Assembly (NCBI GenBank): GCA_004352715.1
Contig: SCFE01000046.1
Coordinates: 1,397,503 to 1,461,502, forward strand
DNA: 64,000 nt
Direction of reading: 5' to 3'
Source of the DNA: Hofstenia miamia
Lineage: Eukaryota; Xenacoelomorpha; Acoela
In this document: positions 32,151 through 44,030 of the stretch, piece by piece
How positions within the stretch are numbered: the first letter of the stretch is position 1
How the letters are laid out: every line of letters begins with the position of its first letter
Position numbers and translations under genes: made by a program
Notes under the pieces: generated by a model
The model's database searches: none
Told to the model about the DNA's origin: nothing
What the model saw: the letters and a program-made list of their open reading frames with translations, nothing else

Positions 32151-34126
32151 AGTTGTGCATGTCCATACATATAATTAAAGTGTTAGATTATATGCAACAG
32201 ATATAATTGGGAGTCAAATTCTTAAACACTTAATTCATAAATGACTAGTGTACAATATCAATAACTTATGAAGTGTAGTTTGTTAGTAATAGATTATTTT
32301 TATAGTTTTTTCATAAACTACAAAAAAGCTTTGATTAGTTTCAATTTAATATCAAATGACAAAGTCTGCTGAATTTATGACCACAGATTGCAAAGTTTTA
32401 TAGTAACGATCCTCTTTTCCACGCGGCCTTCGCAAAAGAGGTTTGCATGGCATTTAACAACGGTGGACGATGACAATATTTTCAAAATTTGCATTCGATC
32501 CACAGATAAGTTTGTTTAGTTAACCTGTGAAAATGAATTTCCTTAAAAATGTCCGACAATTGCAAATAACGGATATAAAGAAAATCGTAAAAAGTTTTCG
32601 AGCATTTTAGTTACCGAAATCGACTAATAACTTAGCAGTTTTTGGTTCGTTTCCTTTTCAAGTTGGACTGACGTTGTCAAGTCTTAATTTATGCGGAAGA
32701 AGAGAATGTCTGATTCAGCAAATTGAAATATTGACAATCAAATGACTGTGTCCCGTTTTGGTTATTTTTGGAAAATATTTTGTGATAAATTGTCATTAGA
32801 ACAACAGTTTTGATTGGCTGTTAGATAATTGTTTCTAGACTTTCACTGTTGAATTTTGATTTCTTATATTCCAGTGAATATCAGATAAAATAGTGAAAAC
32901 AATTAAATTAATTTTTCTAAAATTTAAATATGTTTCAATATGATAACTGAGGTCTAAATATTAAATGCGATTATTCCATTATTTGAAATTATTAATAAAG
33001 GCAATTTTAATATTCCATAGACGCTTTAATTAATTCTCATAGTATGTCGTGCTGTTCTAATTAATCGTTTTGGAATTACAATATCAATTGTTTTCAATTG
33101 ATTTGGAAATATATCAAGTAAACATCATTTTTGACATAGTTTACTTTTTCAAAATTTCTCATATTTTGAATAAAACGCTGGTACAAGATTGTACCAGATT
33201 GTAACATATAAATGGTTGCTTGGACAGGGCTAATTTCTATGCATATCGATTCTAAAGTGTTTTCAAAATTGTTCTTCAAAAACGAATGACTGTGGAAATA
33301 TTTGCATGATGCCCGTTCACAGAAGCATAGAACGAAAACTAAACCTCAAATAAGAAAATTAGCGCAAGATTTGAACTAACAATAAAAAATTGATTAATCA
33401 AAGTTTACCCTTTCAAAAATATGTCTGGCAGAACATTGTCTAAATATTTATTACACTGACTGCACGTTATAGCGAATACCTAAGTCATAGTGAGAGCCTA
33501 TAAACTATAAAATTTGTTATTTTCAAGGGATAGCAAAAAGAAGGTTATAATGAAAAATACGTTATGGAGAAATTTATTGTGGGGATTTTGCAGTAATTTT
33601 TTTCAAAATTTGCCCCCAAAGCTTAAACTCCCGAAGTTATTTTCGTTTGATCCAATATTGACAAAGAAAAATGTTTGATGTTTATATTATCTCTGATAGT
33701 TCTGTGAAGTTTGGGACAAATGTGCACACAGAAAAATGGATCAGTATTAATCACCTGGGTGTTTGTGCTCACTTGAGAGAGTACTACTGTAAGTAATGTT
33801 GAGATATGTTTGTTTGTCATTGATAGATTCATCAAAATTTGTTCAAAGGGCTTGTCATCTTCAACCTTTTGAGTGGTGAAACAACGCTATATGCTATTAA
33901 TCCTAATATTTTTGGAAGGCGAAGCCCAATTAAACTAATATTTATAAATTCATATGTTTGAGTGCATGAAATTTTGCAGTATAATCGCACTTTTCTACAA
34001 ATAACCTGGAATGCAAATCTATGCTACGAAATACAGGGTGTACCGAAATTCACAGTCACATTGATATTTAGATAAATAGACATATTTTAAAACAGTATTA
34101 TTTACGATTAAATATATTCATTTGCT

Positions 34127-34127
<1 letters not shown>

Positions 34128-34180
<53 letters not shown>
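34128..34180. repeat. (TA)n microsatellite
   Basis: About 26 TA units. Confidence 0.95.
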
Positions 34181-34182
<2 letters not shown>

Positions 34183-34329
34183 GAGAAGCATGATTAATTG
34201 TTAATATCATTTTAAAAAGTTATTCAAATGATTCTTCCTAGTCCTACAAATTTTATGAATCGTTTAAGTCAATTGAAGTTTCGCTTGTTGATACTGTTCA
34301 ACAAATCAATACTTTTGCATGTTGGGCTT

Positions 34330-34735
34330 TATTTTACCCATAGAGAGGTATTGCAAGAGCTCGGATTGGGACTATGACCTGGTCATAACATAGGACCATG
34401 TTTACCTGCTTATCTGTTCGTAAATTTTGCATAGAGAAATGTTCTTCTATCTAGTGCACCATCCTGTTTAACACGGCAAGACGAGAAATTTCCCTTCCAT
34501 GTAAAGTTAGAATGAAGGTATTTTGTAACATAGCGACATATAATTGTTATGTAGTCCCACCATAAATATAGAATGACACAAATGTGAAGTTTAGGAGACA
34601 ATGCTTCCAACACCATAAAGGCATTTTTTGTACACGAACTTGCATTGCAGAATATTTTGGACATTCGTCAGTGAAAAATAAGAAATTTCTTATAATTGTA
34701 ATAATTTTCAAGAATTGTTGGTCACCATTGCGCAT
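34330..34735 (-). pseudogene. Degenerate mariner-type transposase
   Basis: Minus-strand relic in several frames. In order it shows FFTDECP (first catalytic Asp, near 34670), a Trp-containing VQKMPLW block, ALSPKLHIC, QDGALDRRTFLYAKFTNR (near 34411-34470; the family motif is QQDGAPPH, then VR.FL...F..RWIGR), and then HGPML-stop-PGHSP downstream (compare HGP.EWP.RSPD). The order and spacing are those of Tc1/mariner-superfamily transposases found in insects and other invertebrates. At least two frame changes and one stop are present. It is unrelated to the Tc1-like piece at 28945-29396. Confidence 0.7.
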
Positions 34736-34739
34736 GATT

Positions 34740-37700
34740 GCAAAAATATTGCCCTTTGGTTGTCTTCCAACTTTTGAACTAAGATCTGTTCATGGTTCTG
34801 TATATTGTACTTTGTGGTATTTCAAGTTTATTTGACCGTCGTACAGTTAAGGTGTGATCGTGTTGTGTACTGATTATCTGATTTTTAAATGGCTCTCTCT
34901 TCACGCATTTGTCCACTAATGTGTTTTTCATCGAGAATGGAACCAGTTTAGAAAAACCTTTCTTCTCATGTAACTATATCCTGGTGGTTTGCTATCACAT
35001 TGTTTTCTTAAGTGTTGTCTTATGTTATTATATCAGCAATGGTTTTATTACATTCGTGGTAGCATATTGCAGCTATAATTCATTCTGATCAGCCATTAAG
35101 TGCAATAATTCAGTCAATATTCAATACAGAGACTTTGTTCTCATTGCCATTGACACAATCTAAAAATATAAATTATTGCTTAATACTGTAAGACATCTGT
35201 GACATAAGAAGAGACACTTTTCAACAACGTATAAAGTGTTAAATTGAAGCAGTCCTTACCCCCCCTCCCAATGAAAATCAAGGCCCCTAGGAATAATTAC
35301 TAGGTACATGACCTGTCCCAGAGAACCGCAACTTATCTAAGCACAACCATTCAGAATGTGTTGGTCGATATTGCGTCATCAAGTGCAATTGAGCTGAAAA
35401 AATCATTTCAGAATAAAAAATTGCGTATGGAGCATAGACATATCAAGAATGGAACAATTACAATTTTCACTAATATATGGAATTGAAGAAAACCAGTGAA
35501 AATGATCCCAATTCAGAGATTCCATGCAGATGCGAGTGCAAGTGAGTTGCTACAAGGATGTAAGCAGATGTGATTATGTATGGATTACTTGATTTGACAA
35601 TGATATTATGACTACGGCACAATGGCAGGGCTTCTCAGTGGGGATCACAAAGATGGAAGAAGTGAAGTAATTTCCCAAAATATATACAAGGTTTCTTGTT
35701 CCACATGTTGTGAATTCACTGCAATCCGCGTTTTCGAACTCGTGGGGCCGGCCTAACCCAGCAACTTACAATTATTTAAGAATACTATGGCATTTGTATT
35801 CTTGAATAGTTTGAGTCAGGTTTTGGAGGAGGGATTTTTCGAGAATCACGAATTTTTAAATATATAAAAATTTGACCAAAGTGAAAATGTGTGCATTTCA
35901 GAACTTAGTCATCTTTTAAAGCGTTTTGATCTCCAAAAAATTTGGCTAGCGAATTGCAACTGCGTTAATAAGCGCGTTCACATTAATTGATGACACAATT
36001 CGTGCGTTATTTCCATCATCATGAAGACTATCATTGTCAACCTTGCTCATTCTCTCTGCTCATTAATCTAATATTACTACAAATTTAGTAAACAATGTCA
36101 TAGACATGTTGTATTGAAAAACGTCGCCTTAAATTAGCTGAATATACTTTTTGGAATTTGTTAGCACGATTTTTCATTAAACTATATTCAATTATTCTCA
36201 CCAGGTGGTATATTGTTTTTGTCCCTCTTTGTATGGTATTAGGATTAGAATTTCCTTGAAATCACTTGAATGATGTTACCTACAAAATGTCAATCGTGGT
36301 TCTAGTCTAAGCAAGAAGCAACTAAGTTTTGAATCTGATTTGCATCAAAGTCATAATGCAATAATTTCAAAATTCAGTGTCTGAGTGTAGGATAGTAAGC
36401 TCAATTAAGAAATCAACCGGTCATTTGAATGAGTAAGTACCAGCCAAGAACATTGAGCTATTTGGAGGAAGTATTTCTCCTTTGAGCACTTTTAGTTTTA
36501 GATAAATTCACATCTTAAAAGACCAAATATATTACACAATTTTTAAGTTGCGTGCTTTCTAAGAAGTAGAAATTCTTCTGTATTATAGGGATTCATTTTA
36601 TTACAAGTGCTTGAGATTGCCCTTAAAATAGGACACAACCGCTAATGCAGAAGTCATATAATCGTCATTAAAGGACATTGCTGTAACCATAAAGAAATGC
36701 TAGCTGTCAACTGCTTTGCTTTCCTGCAGACTAAAATGAGGAAGGTGCCAGAAGACCTAGACATGCCGGGCAGAGTCGGAGTTTGACAAGTACATCCGGC
36801 ATGTCCTATTTTGACATATATTTTTAAGTTGTTCCTGTTAAAATTAATGAATGTAAACCTTGAAATTGTAAGTATTTTTAGCTAGTAAATAAGAGTTACT
36901 GTACAATTGATGATTACATGCTATCTTAGCACCATGTCTAGAATCTGATCGACCCGACTCAACCTATTTATCACTTTTTAAAATCTCACCCAACTCATGA
37001 ATAGCATGAACAAAATGAAATGTTAGAGCAAAAATGAATAGAACCATACACATCGCAAGTGTGTTTGATTTTCGAATGGTTCAACATTCGTAGAGACCCT
37101 TAGATCTGTAACGATAAGTCTTGAAATCGATAAATGGCACTTTCTCAGTGAGGATAATGCCGATGGCATCAGGAGTGATCGCGAAATTGTAGTTAATTTT
37201 GAAACAACCATGTTTTGCATGCCAAAGATTGTCTGTAACATCCATCTCGCCATATATACATATAGAATCATTAAATAGAAAGGTGTGATCTAGAAGTAGG
37301 CTCAAACAGGGTCTGACAAAGAGAACAACAAGTACTTCTGTACGAGATGAGCATCCCTCTTTAGCAGGAAATAATCTTAATTAAATTTTTTTTATGGAAT
37401 TACATCAACTTTAAAATTACTTTACGTTTCCTAAAATTAAATACCTTCCTGCAATTCAAAAACTTTTTGTGGAAATTATATCTACCGAAATTTAATTAAT
37501 TTAGCTTTGACTTTTGCTTAAATTTATCAGTATTTTTTGAAACAGTATTTTTTCTGCAATTGTTGTAACTTCAACATTACCTAACTGTTGCGAAAATCCT
37601 CGAGGTGGTTTTGCCTATTAATTCAAGACTTAAACATTAAAATAATGAAGATATATGATGCAGTTAATAAATAATACAAAATGCCAGAGTACCAAAATTG

Positions 37701-37920
37701 GTTTAGTCGTATTCGAGCTAACGATTTTATTATTATTAATTAAATATATATGAGTATTTTACGAAATATTAAAAAATTTCTCTTTTAATGTCTACAGAGT
37801 TCATTTTCCCGCTAGAGGGTGCACACGATTAACAAAGAAGGGAGCATTCTAAGAGCATTTACTCGATGATTTTGTGTATTTTCCTTTAATATTTATCCTA
37901 CTGTACTAAAACATACAGTA
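34740..37920. other. AT-rich sequence without recognised genes
   Basis: No gene recognised. It includes a C-rich patch near 35258-35275 and a hairpin-forming inverted repeat at 36760-36805. Confidence 0.55.
36760..36805. repeat. 10-bp inverted repeat (hairpin)
   Basis: GACATGCCGG (36760-36769) and CCGGCATGTC (36796-36805) are perfect complements around a 26-base loop, GC-rich in an AT-rich setting. Confidence 0.6.
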
Positions 37921-37958
37921 TATAATAATAATAACAATAATAATAATAATAATAATAA
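37921..37958. repeat. (TAA)n microsatellite, left flank of the R4-like fragment
   Basis: About 12 TAA units with one interruption. Confidence 0.95.
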
Positions 37959-38621
37959 AAGAAGCATATAGACAGAAGAGTAGACGTAAGTGATAAGTGT
38001 AGGCTATGTAAGAAAGAGGCAGAGACTGTAGATCATCTGACAGCAGGGTGTGAAAAGTTGGCACGGAATGAGTATAAGTTCAGGCATGACAAGGTGGGAA
38101 GAATGGTACATTGGAGTTTGAGCAGGCAGCATGGGTTAGAAGCAGGAGACAAGTGGTATGAGCACAAGCCACAGGGCGTCATAGAAAATGAGAAGGTTAA
38201 GATACTGTGGGATTTCAACATACAGACGAGCAAAGTGATAGAAGCACGGAGGCCAGACATAGTAGTGGTAGACAAAGAGAAAAGATTAGGAACAGTGATA
38301 GACATAGCAGTACCAAAGGACAGAAATGTAGAAAGCAAAGAGAAAGAGAAGATAGACAAGTACAGAGAGTTAGCAGAGGAAATAGAAAGGCTTTGGAAGT
38401 TAAAGAAAGTTGAAGTAGTCCCAGTAGTTGTAGGAGCACTAGGAGCAGTGAGTAAGAAGCATAAGAGATGCTTGGAGGAGTTGGGAGTACCAAAGTGAGG
38501 AGGAGCAGTAGCACAGAAGGCAGCATTGTTAGGAACAGCTAGAGTCCTGAGGAAAGCTCTCAGACTCCCTGGGAACTGGTGAGTTCCCCGAGCTGAGAGG
38601 GATACCATCATGAAGCTGTGA
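37959..38621 (+). pseudogene. R4/Dong-like non-LTR retrotransposon, 3' fragment
   Basis: C-terminal end of a reverse transcriptase-endonuclease protein of the restriction-like-endonuclease class. The frame starts at 37959 right after the TAA repeat. A CCHC motif (CRLCKKEAETVDHLTAGC) at about 37992-38045 is followed by RHDKVGRMVHW. The endonuclease core RRPDIVVVD, then VIDIAVPKD, then EKIDKY follows, and then VEVVPVVVGALG. A TGA at 38496-38498 interrupts the frame. Coding similarity resumes (QKAALLGTARVLRKAL) to TGA at 38580, with a short 3' tail. The element is 5'-truncated, as is usual for target-primed insertion. TAA repeats on both sides match the target known for Bombyx Dong, an R4-clade element. 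Confidence 0.8.
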
Positions 38622-38628
38622 GAAGCAA

Positions 38629-38629
<1 letters not shown>

Positions 38630-38663
<34 letters not shown>
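38630..38663. repeat. (TAA)n microsatellite, right flank of the R4-like fragment
   Basis: About 11 TAA units directly after the non-LTR 3' end. Confidence 0.95.
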
Positions 38664-39782
38664 TATTTGTCATTCTTACCTCAAAGCCTCAAAGCTTGAA
38701 TTGAACATGCAGAGAATATGTCTAGCCTTTGTAAAACAAAACGATTGTTTGCTCAACAATAAATGTAAGATTTTTGTTTTTAAAGTTTTTAAGTAGTAGG
38801 CAATATTATGACTGTTAAGTACAAACAGGCGGCTTCAGAAATTTAAGTTTTCGACCTTTAAGAATCGCCCACGTGTAAATTAAGTAATACTGATGTACGA
38901 GGATCACATATTGTGATGTATTTCAAAGAAGTATTTTACCAATCACATTTAGTTAATTGAATTAGTTCGGTGTTACTTGATCCTCCTCGACCCACTCAAA
39001 TATTTCAAAAACACCGGAATTTACAAAAGCTCTCTTCTTGGGTTTCATAGCGCAAAATTTATTTTAAATTTGGGCATAGATGCACCGATTTGATTTAATT
39101 GTGTTATTGCTTTATCTCAACCTTGTTCTTATATATGGAACAATTCTAGCGTTCATTTAGAGCCTAAGTTATCCCGATGTTATTTGGAGTAATTGTAGGC
39201 GTAGTTAATAAAACAAATAAGAAATGCCACTGGCATTATGATGTGAATATTCCTTTAAATTCTTTTTTTCAAAAAAGAAAACTTTGAATTACTAGTTCAC
39301 TATCACTTTAGGAAAGTATTTAAAAGGTCAAGCTCGGAAAAGCCTTTAATAATGATTTGAAATGTTTAATATATTAAAAAAACTTTAGGCAAAAAGACTG
39401 AGAAAAGTATAGCTTTGCATTCCGCTAGCCCTTTTAAGTAGCCAGGTTTTAAGCGGCTTTTTCATCATTTTCCCCGGCTGAGTGTTCAACACAAAATGAA
39501 GGTAGATTTGGTTTGCACGCCAATTGTCAAGTTTATTTCAAAAATCGAATGTTAGAATAAAAAGTGCTTTGAATTTTATCTGTATTTCAAATTATAATAA
39601 ATAATGCTGTTCATCTCTGCATTGCAAACAGAATTTACCCGAACCACACTTAGTCATACTTAGTCGGTTTTTAGTGGCCTCATTCTAAAAAAATGGGGTT
39701 TTTGTACATGTATCTATTCATATCCTATGGGATTTAAAAAACACAATTAAATTCTTATCTAATCTTCATCAATTTAGTTCTT

Positions 39783-39784
<2 letters not shown>

Positions 39785-39816
<32 letters not shown>

Positions 39817-39824
39817 NATATATA

Positions 39825-39868
<44 letters not shown>
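39785..39868. repeat. (TA)n microsatellite with a single N
   Basis: Two TA runs separated by a short stretch with N at 39817. Confidence 0.95.
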
Positions 39869-39870
<2 letters not shown>

Positions 39871-41530
39871 GAAAATATAAATGCATACTCATATACAAAT
39901 ATTAGTGTAATGAGTGAGGACTCATACATCGTTTTAACCAAAAGACTTATTGAGGTAAATATAAAAGAAACATATTATGTCATCAGCACCACAAGATAAA
40001 GAAAAATTTACTAAAATTGGAGAGCAATTAATAAAATAATAGATAAAATAAATGAACTTAACATATCGGGGTTATCCTTACGGAATCGGTGGCAATTTTT
40101 CTTGTTCATCAAATTATATATTTGAGCTACAATATATTACTAGCCTTCATAAGTCACTCTTGTATAAAAATATATTTCACTTCACTAAACTCCTATAGAC
40201 ATTCCAGAACCCGCTTATTATTTTTATAATTAAGGCACTGAAAGGATGCCAAGAGTGGCATGGAGGTGGCGTTGCAATATTTCACTGAAAACTCATTCAT
40301 TTGTCAAAACTTGATGTCAATGGTTCTGAAAAGTTTGATATTTAGTGGGGCCACAAAAAGTTCTCCAACACAGCGTCCTCTTGTGTTCTATGATACCCTC
40401 CTCAAAGTTAACAAAAAAAGAAATTACTAATTTCAAACATGTGTATGTATTTGCTAAAACGTGTTATAAATTATTGATGATCCTTTAATAAAACTTTTTG
40501 GAGCCTTGAAAATTTATTTCAAGAATGATTTTAGAGCACTTAGTTCTATTGAATATATATATATATATCTGTGTCTGTTTGCATCGGATTTTTGGAGGTA
40601 CAATATAAAAAATATTTGTAGCAATTGCAAACATTGCGTTATTTGCTAAATTAGCATGCCACCAATGCAGATGAGAAAAAAATTATATAAATAAAAGTTA
40701 GCTAGAGCTAGATATATTGTGATTACTCATTTTGAAGACGCCATTAGTAGTACGCCAGTTGTTTCTCGCTTGCCCACTCAAATTGTGAATTGTAGCAATC
40801 CTATTATCTCTTACGCTAGATAATATATTAAAACATCTCCAATTTTTTTAATTATTGCGAGAAATGCATTCCATTGTGCCTTAAATGTTATTTTTTAAAT
40901 ATAACAGTACACTGCAACTGGTCGTACTACCGTGATTTTCTACAGGACTCCATATTTCACACTGAGACAGTTAATTTATGTTGCTGAGATAAATTTAATT
41001 TCCGTACTTTAGCATGGGGGTGGAGCAAGTTCAGTCTATTGTCATAATTGAACTATTTTTGCATGCTTTCCCTTCAAATTACGATGTTTTCGTGTACCGC
41101 AATACAAGATTCATCCTGCAATTATAAAAAATTGTTTTTCTATTTAACAAATATATTATTATTATATATAATTGGGCATATATTGTTAACATAAAAAAAG
41201 GTTTACATGCATTTCTTGGAAAACTATTGCATATCAAACTTTCTATACTATTGAGGAAAGGTGAATCTCAAAAAAATCTTCCATTTGTTTTCACTTATTC
41301 ACTTAATCGAAGTGTGTTCTGTGTTATTTGTGACAAAATTTTAAGAAGTCTTTGGCCTAGTTTGTTTGATGCCTCTAATAACTAATATTTTGCGGCACGT
41401 TTACTTCTCAATGTCATCGACTAACATTTTTTACATTTTTCATGGAACTAAAGTTGAAATCAACGCATCTCCAAGGATGAGTCAACGTAATTCAGTTCTA
41501 AGCACAGAAGTTATCACTGTTCAACATGTA

Positions 41531-41770
41531 CAGCAGGATGGGAAACGGGTCAACTCGGCCGAACACCAACAAATTTAAGGTTCTATTTAGGGGGTAAAAC
41601 AGTAGAATCTTTAAAAATCTAAAAGATTTCAATTATTTTCTTATTTTTTTATTTTGTATTGTTTTTATTGATAAATTTATGTTGAAAGATTTTGAACGTA
41701 TTGTACTAGTAATCTTTCTTTGATCGGAGTCGGTCGTAGGTCAGTGCAAGACGGGTTTCCCACCCTGATG
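41531..41770. repeat. Imperfect inverted-repeat (foldback) element
   Basis: CAGGATGGGAAACGGGTC near 41534 pairs with GACGGGTTTCCCACCCTG near 41750-41767, about 15 of 18 matching. The inside is AT-rich. It may be a decayed MITE; no target duplication was confirmed. Confidence 0.4.
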
Positions 41771-43783
41771 GGAAGTGTCACAGCTTTTTTCTGATATATG
41801 CAAGGAACTCAAAGATGGATTTTGTTTAAATTAATTAGTTAGAAGTAATGTAATTTAAGTAATAAATATATGAATATTCGGCAATTATGCCAGTTATTAA
41901 TGTTATATACTACTCAAGCAACAGGGATTCATAAACCATTGTCGACCCATTATTGTTTCCATTATTGGTAGTTATTGGAGGTTGTAAACAAGCATACAGC
42001 TATAATGGTTCCTACTACTGTACTGAACATAATCAGAAACATTTCATAAGAGAGACATTATTTGGAAGTAAGAAAAGTTTAGTAAATGTAGTTCTAGTGA
42101 AATTTTTATACTCGATACCATTTGATTGTCTAGTGTAGCGGAGACGAGCTTTCCTATGCCAAATTTCATAACTTTTCAAGGCATTCATTTCTACCAATAG
42201 TATAATACAGACAAAAATTAGAACTAAAGATTGCCCTCTTAGCCACAGAAATAATAGTTGTAAAAAAGTACCTCTCAGTAATAGATATTAACGATGTACA
42301 ATGTTATTTTAAAATTTTAGAAAATTTTCGGCCTCTACGACTAATGATAAGCCAGATTTACTTCGCTATAGAGAGTAAATGTGTGAAATTACAGAAATAT
42401 AGCAGCAATTGGGGCCCAATTTTGAGTAAAAATTGTAAATTACAAAAGTTTGAGAATAGTGCTTCAATCTAAAATGTAATTATTAAAGCAAACAGAAATT
42501 GTAGAAATTCAACACCCACGCATTTTTGCATTTTTAATTATAGATAGCGCCTACAGATAGCATTGGATCATTTTCTATTACTTCGATGTGTTTTATCTAA
42601 ATATAACCTTGCATCAAAACTATTTCTGTATTTTTACTTACTTCCATTACTTATCTTTGCCTGCAATACTTTGCGAATGACTTAAACGTTTTCAATTGAG
42701 AGAACACCAGTTTTCTAAGTAACTCTTATCGCGAACATTTTATTTCTTGTCGACAATGCACTTACCTCAGTGATAATGCAAATTTTTAGAACTAATTTAC
42801 TTAAGATACAAACTTGTACAAAACTGTCATCGTGATTTGGAGACAATATCTTTAACCAAAGTAATTGTATCGATTAGAATACAATCGGTTTTTTCCACAT
42901 TTTCAAGCCCATTAAGAAATCTGGTGATTCTTTGAAACTATGGATAAATATGCCTGTTATGATGAACATTTGTGATAAAATTATTCAAATTCTTGTCATT
43001 CTTAATGTTCAGAACATGAATGCAACAACTAACCGCTATTTTGTTTTCAGTTACAAATATACCACCATTATGTATGCTTTTAGATTTATGATGTCTTTAT
43101 TAGTTAATTATTTATGGGCGTTTAACAAATTTTTCCTATAACCTTCACAAATTGTTAAAAATTCTTAGTTTGCTTAGAGTTAATAAAAATTTGTTAGATT
43201 AATCAAATTACAGTGTTAAAATTATATTGATGCTTTTTCAAGAAATGTGCTTGTCAAGAAAAATCATAGATGACTTTAAACACAAACACTAAATTTTGTT
43301 TAAATATTACTATTGCGCGTAGGAATTCTTTAAGGAAATAATGCACGCTTAAACTTTTACAGACATTGGAATTCTCCTTTATTCAAAACAATGCCAAAAG
43401 AAAAGTGAAAGAACATAAAAGCGTACAACAACAAAAACTGACTAAAGTTCATCATTATTTAACGACATAGAATTTACAAAATAATTGATAAAAATTTTCC
43501 AATGGCATGTATGCTTCTGTTGTAGTTAGAAACAAGAATTGTTTTAAAATGTTGCTTTCGGCACTTCATTAAGTTGGTGTTTAGCACACCTATAATAAAA
43601 ATGCAAGGAAGATAACTTGTAAAATGCTGATAGATTAAATATCTAAATAAACTAATAAGCATAGTGGTTTCCTTGTCACCCAATTTTAGTATCAACCTTA
43701 ATTAAAGTACTTGGAAAATCTTTATTATATTTTTACACAAAATTCATAAACATTCATTCTTTTAGCTCAACGGAAATACTGTC

Positions 43784-44030
43784 TTAGGCTGGATGAACAG
43801 ATCAGTGAGATTTTGCGAGGAAATCTATTGTACTTTTGAAAGCGAGTCCTAGATGTGTATGCGATATTTGGAAATTGTCTGCAACATCGATAATGGTGTT
43901 GCAGATAACTGCTTTCTTGGGAGATGTGTGCGGGACCTTTTTAAGGAAATTCATTCAGCTGGAAGATTTCAAAGGAAATATTTATTATCTTGTTGCGCGA
44001 CAATTCACTGTTGTGTGAACCCGGCCTTAG
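43784..44030. mobile_element. Decayed 247-bp terminal-inverted-repeat element
   Basis: Left end TTAGGCTGGATGAACAG, then ATCAGTGA. The complement of the right end reads CTAAGGCCGGGTTCACACAA, then CAGTGA. They match over roughly 25 bases with several substitutions. GGCCGGGTTCACA-like ends are typical of short non-autonomous DNA transposons. The superfamily is not assigned. Confidence 0.5.

Larger units (their letters stand above)
31314..34329. other. AT-rich sequence without recognised genes
   Basis: Holds (AT)n then (GT)n at 32119-32150 and (TA)n at 34128-34180. Short open frames (for example 33094-33279 minus) have no recognisable motifs and no copies elsewhere in the window. Confidence 0.6.
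38664..43783. other. AT-rich sequence without recognised genes
   Basis: Contains a (TA)n tract with an N at 39785-39868, (TA)n at 40551-40568 and a foldback repeat at 41531-41770. Short open frames here lack recognisable motifs. Confidence 0.6.

Noticed and set aside
34030-34130. Second MITE starting with ACAGGGTGT
   Set aside because: No matching opposite end was found before the TA array; only one end resembles the family.
35258-35300. C-rich patch CCCCCCCTCCC as a possible quadruplex or promoter
   Set aside because: A single short run with no further C-tracts at suitable spacing and no adjacent gene.
38033-38611. Long minus-strand frame opposite the R4-like fragment, rich in Ser and Leu
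   Set aside because: It is the antisense of a recognisable endonuclease domain and has no motifs of its own.
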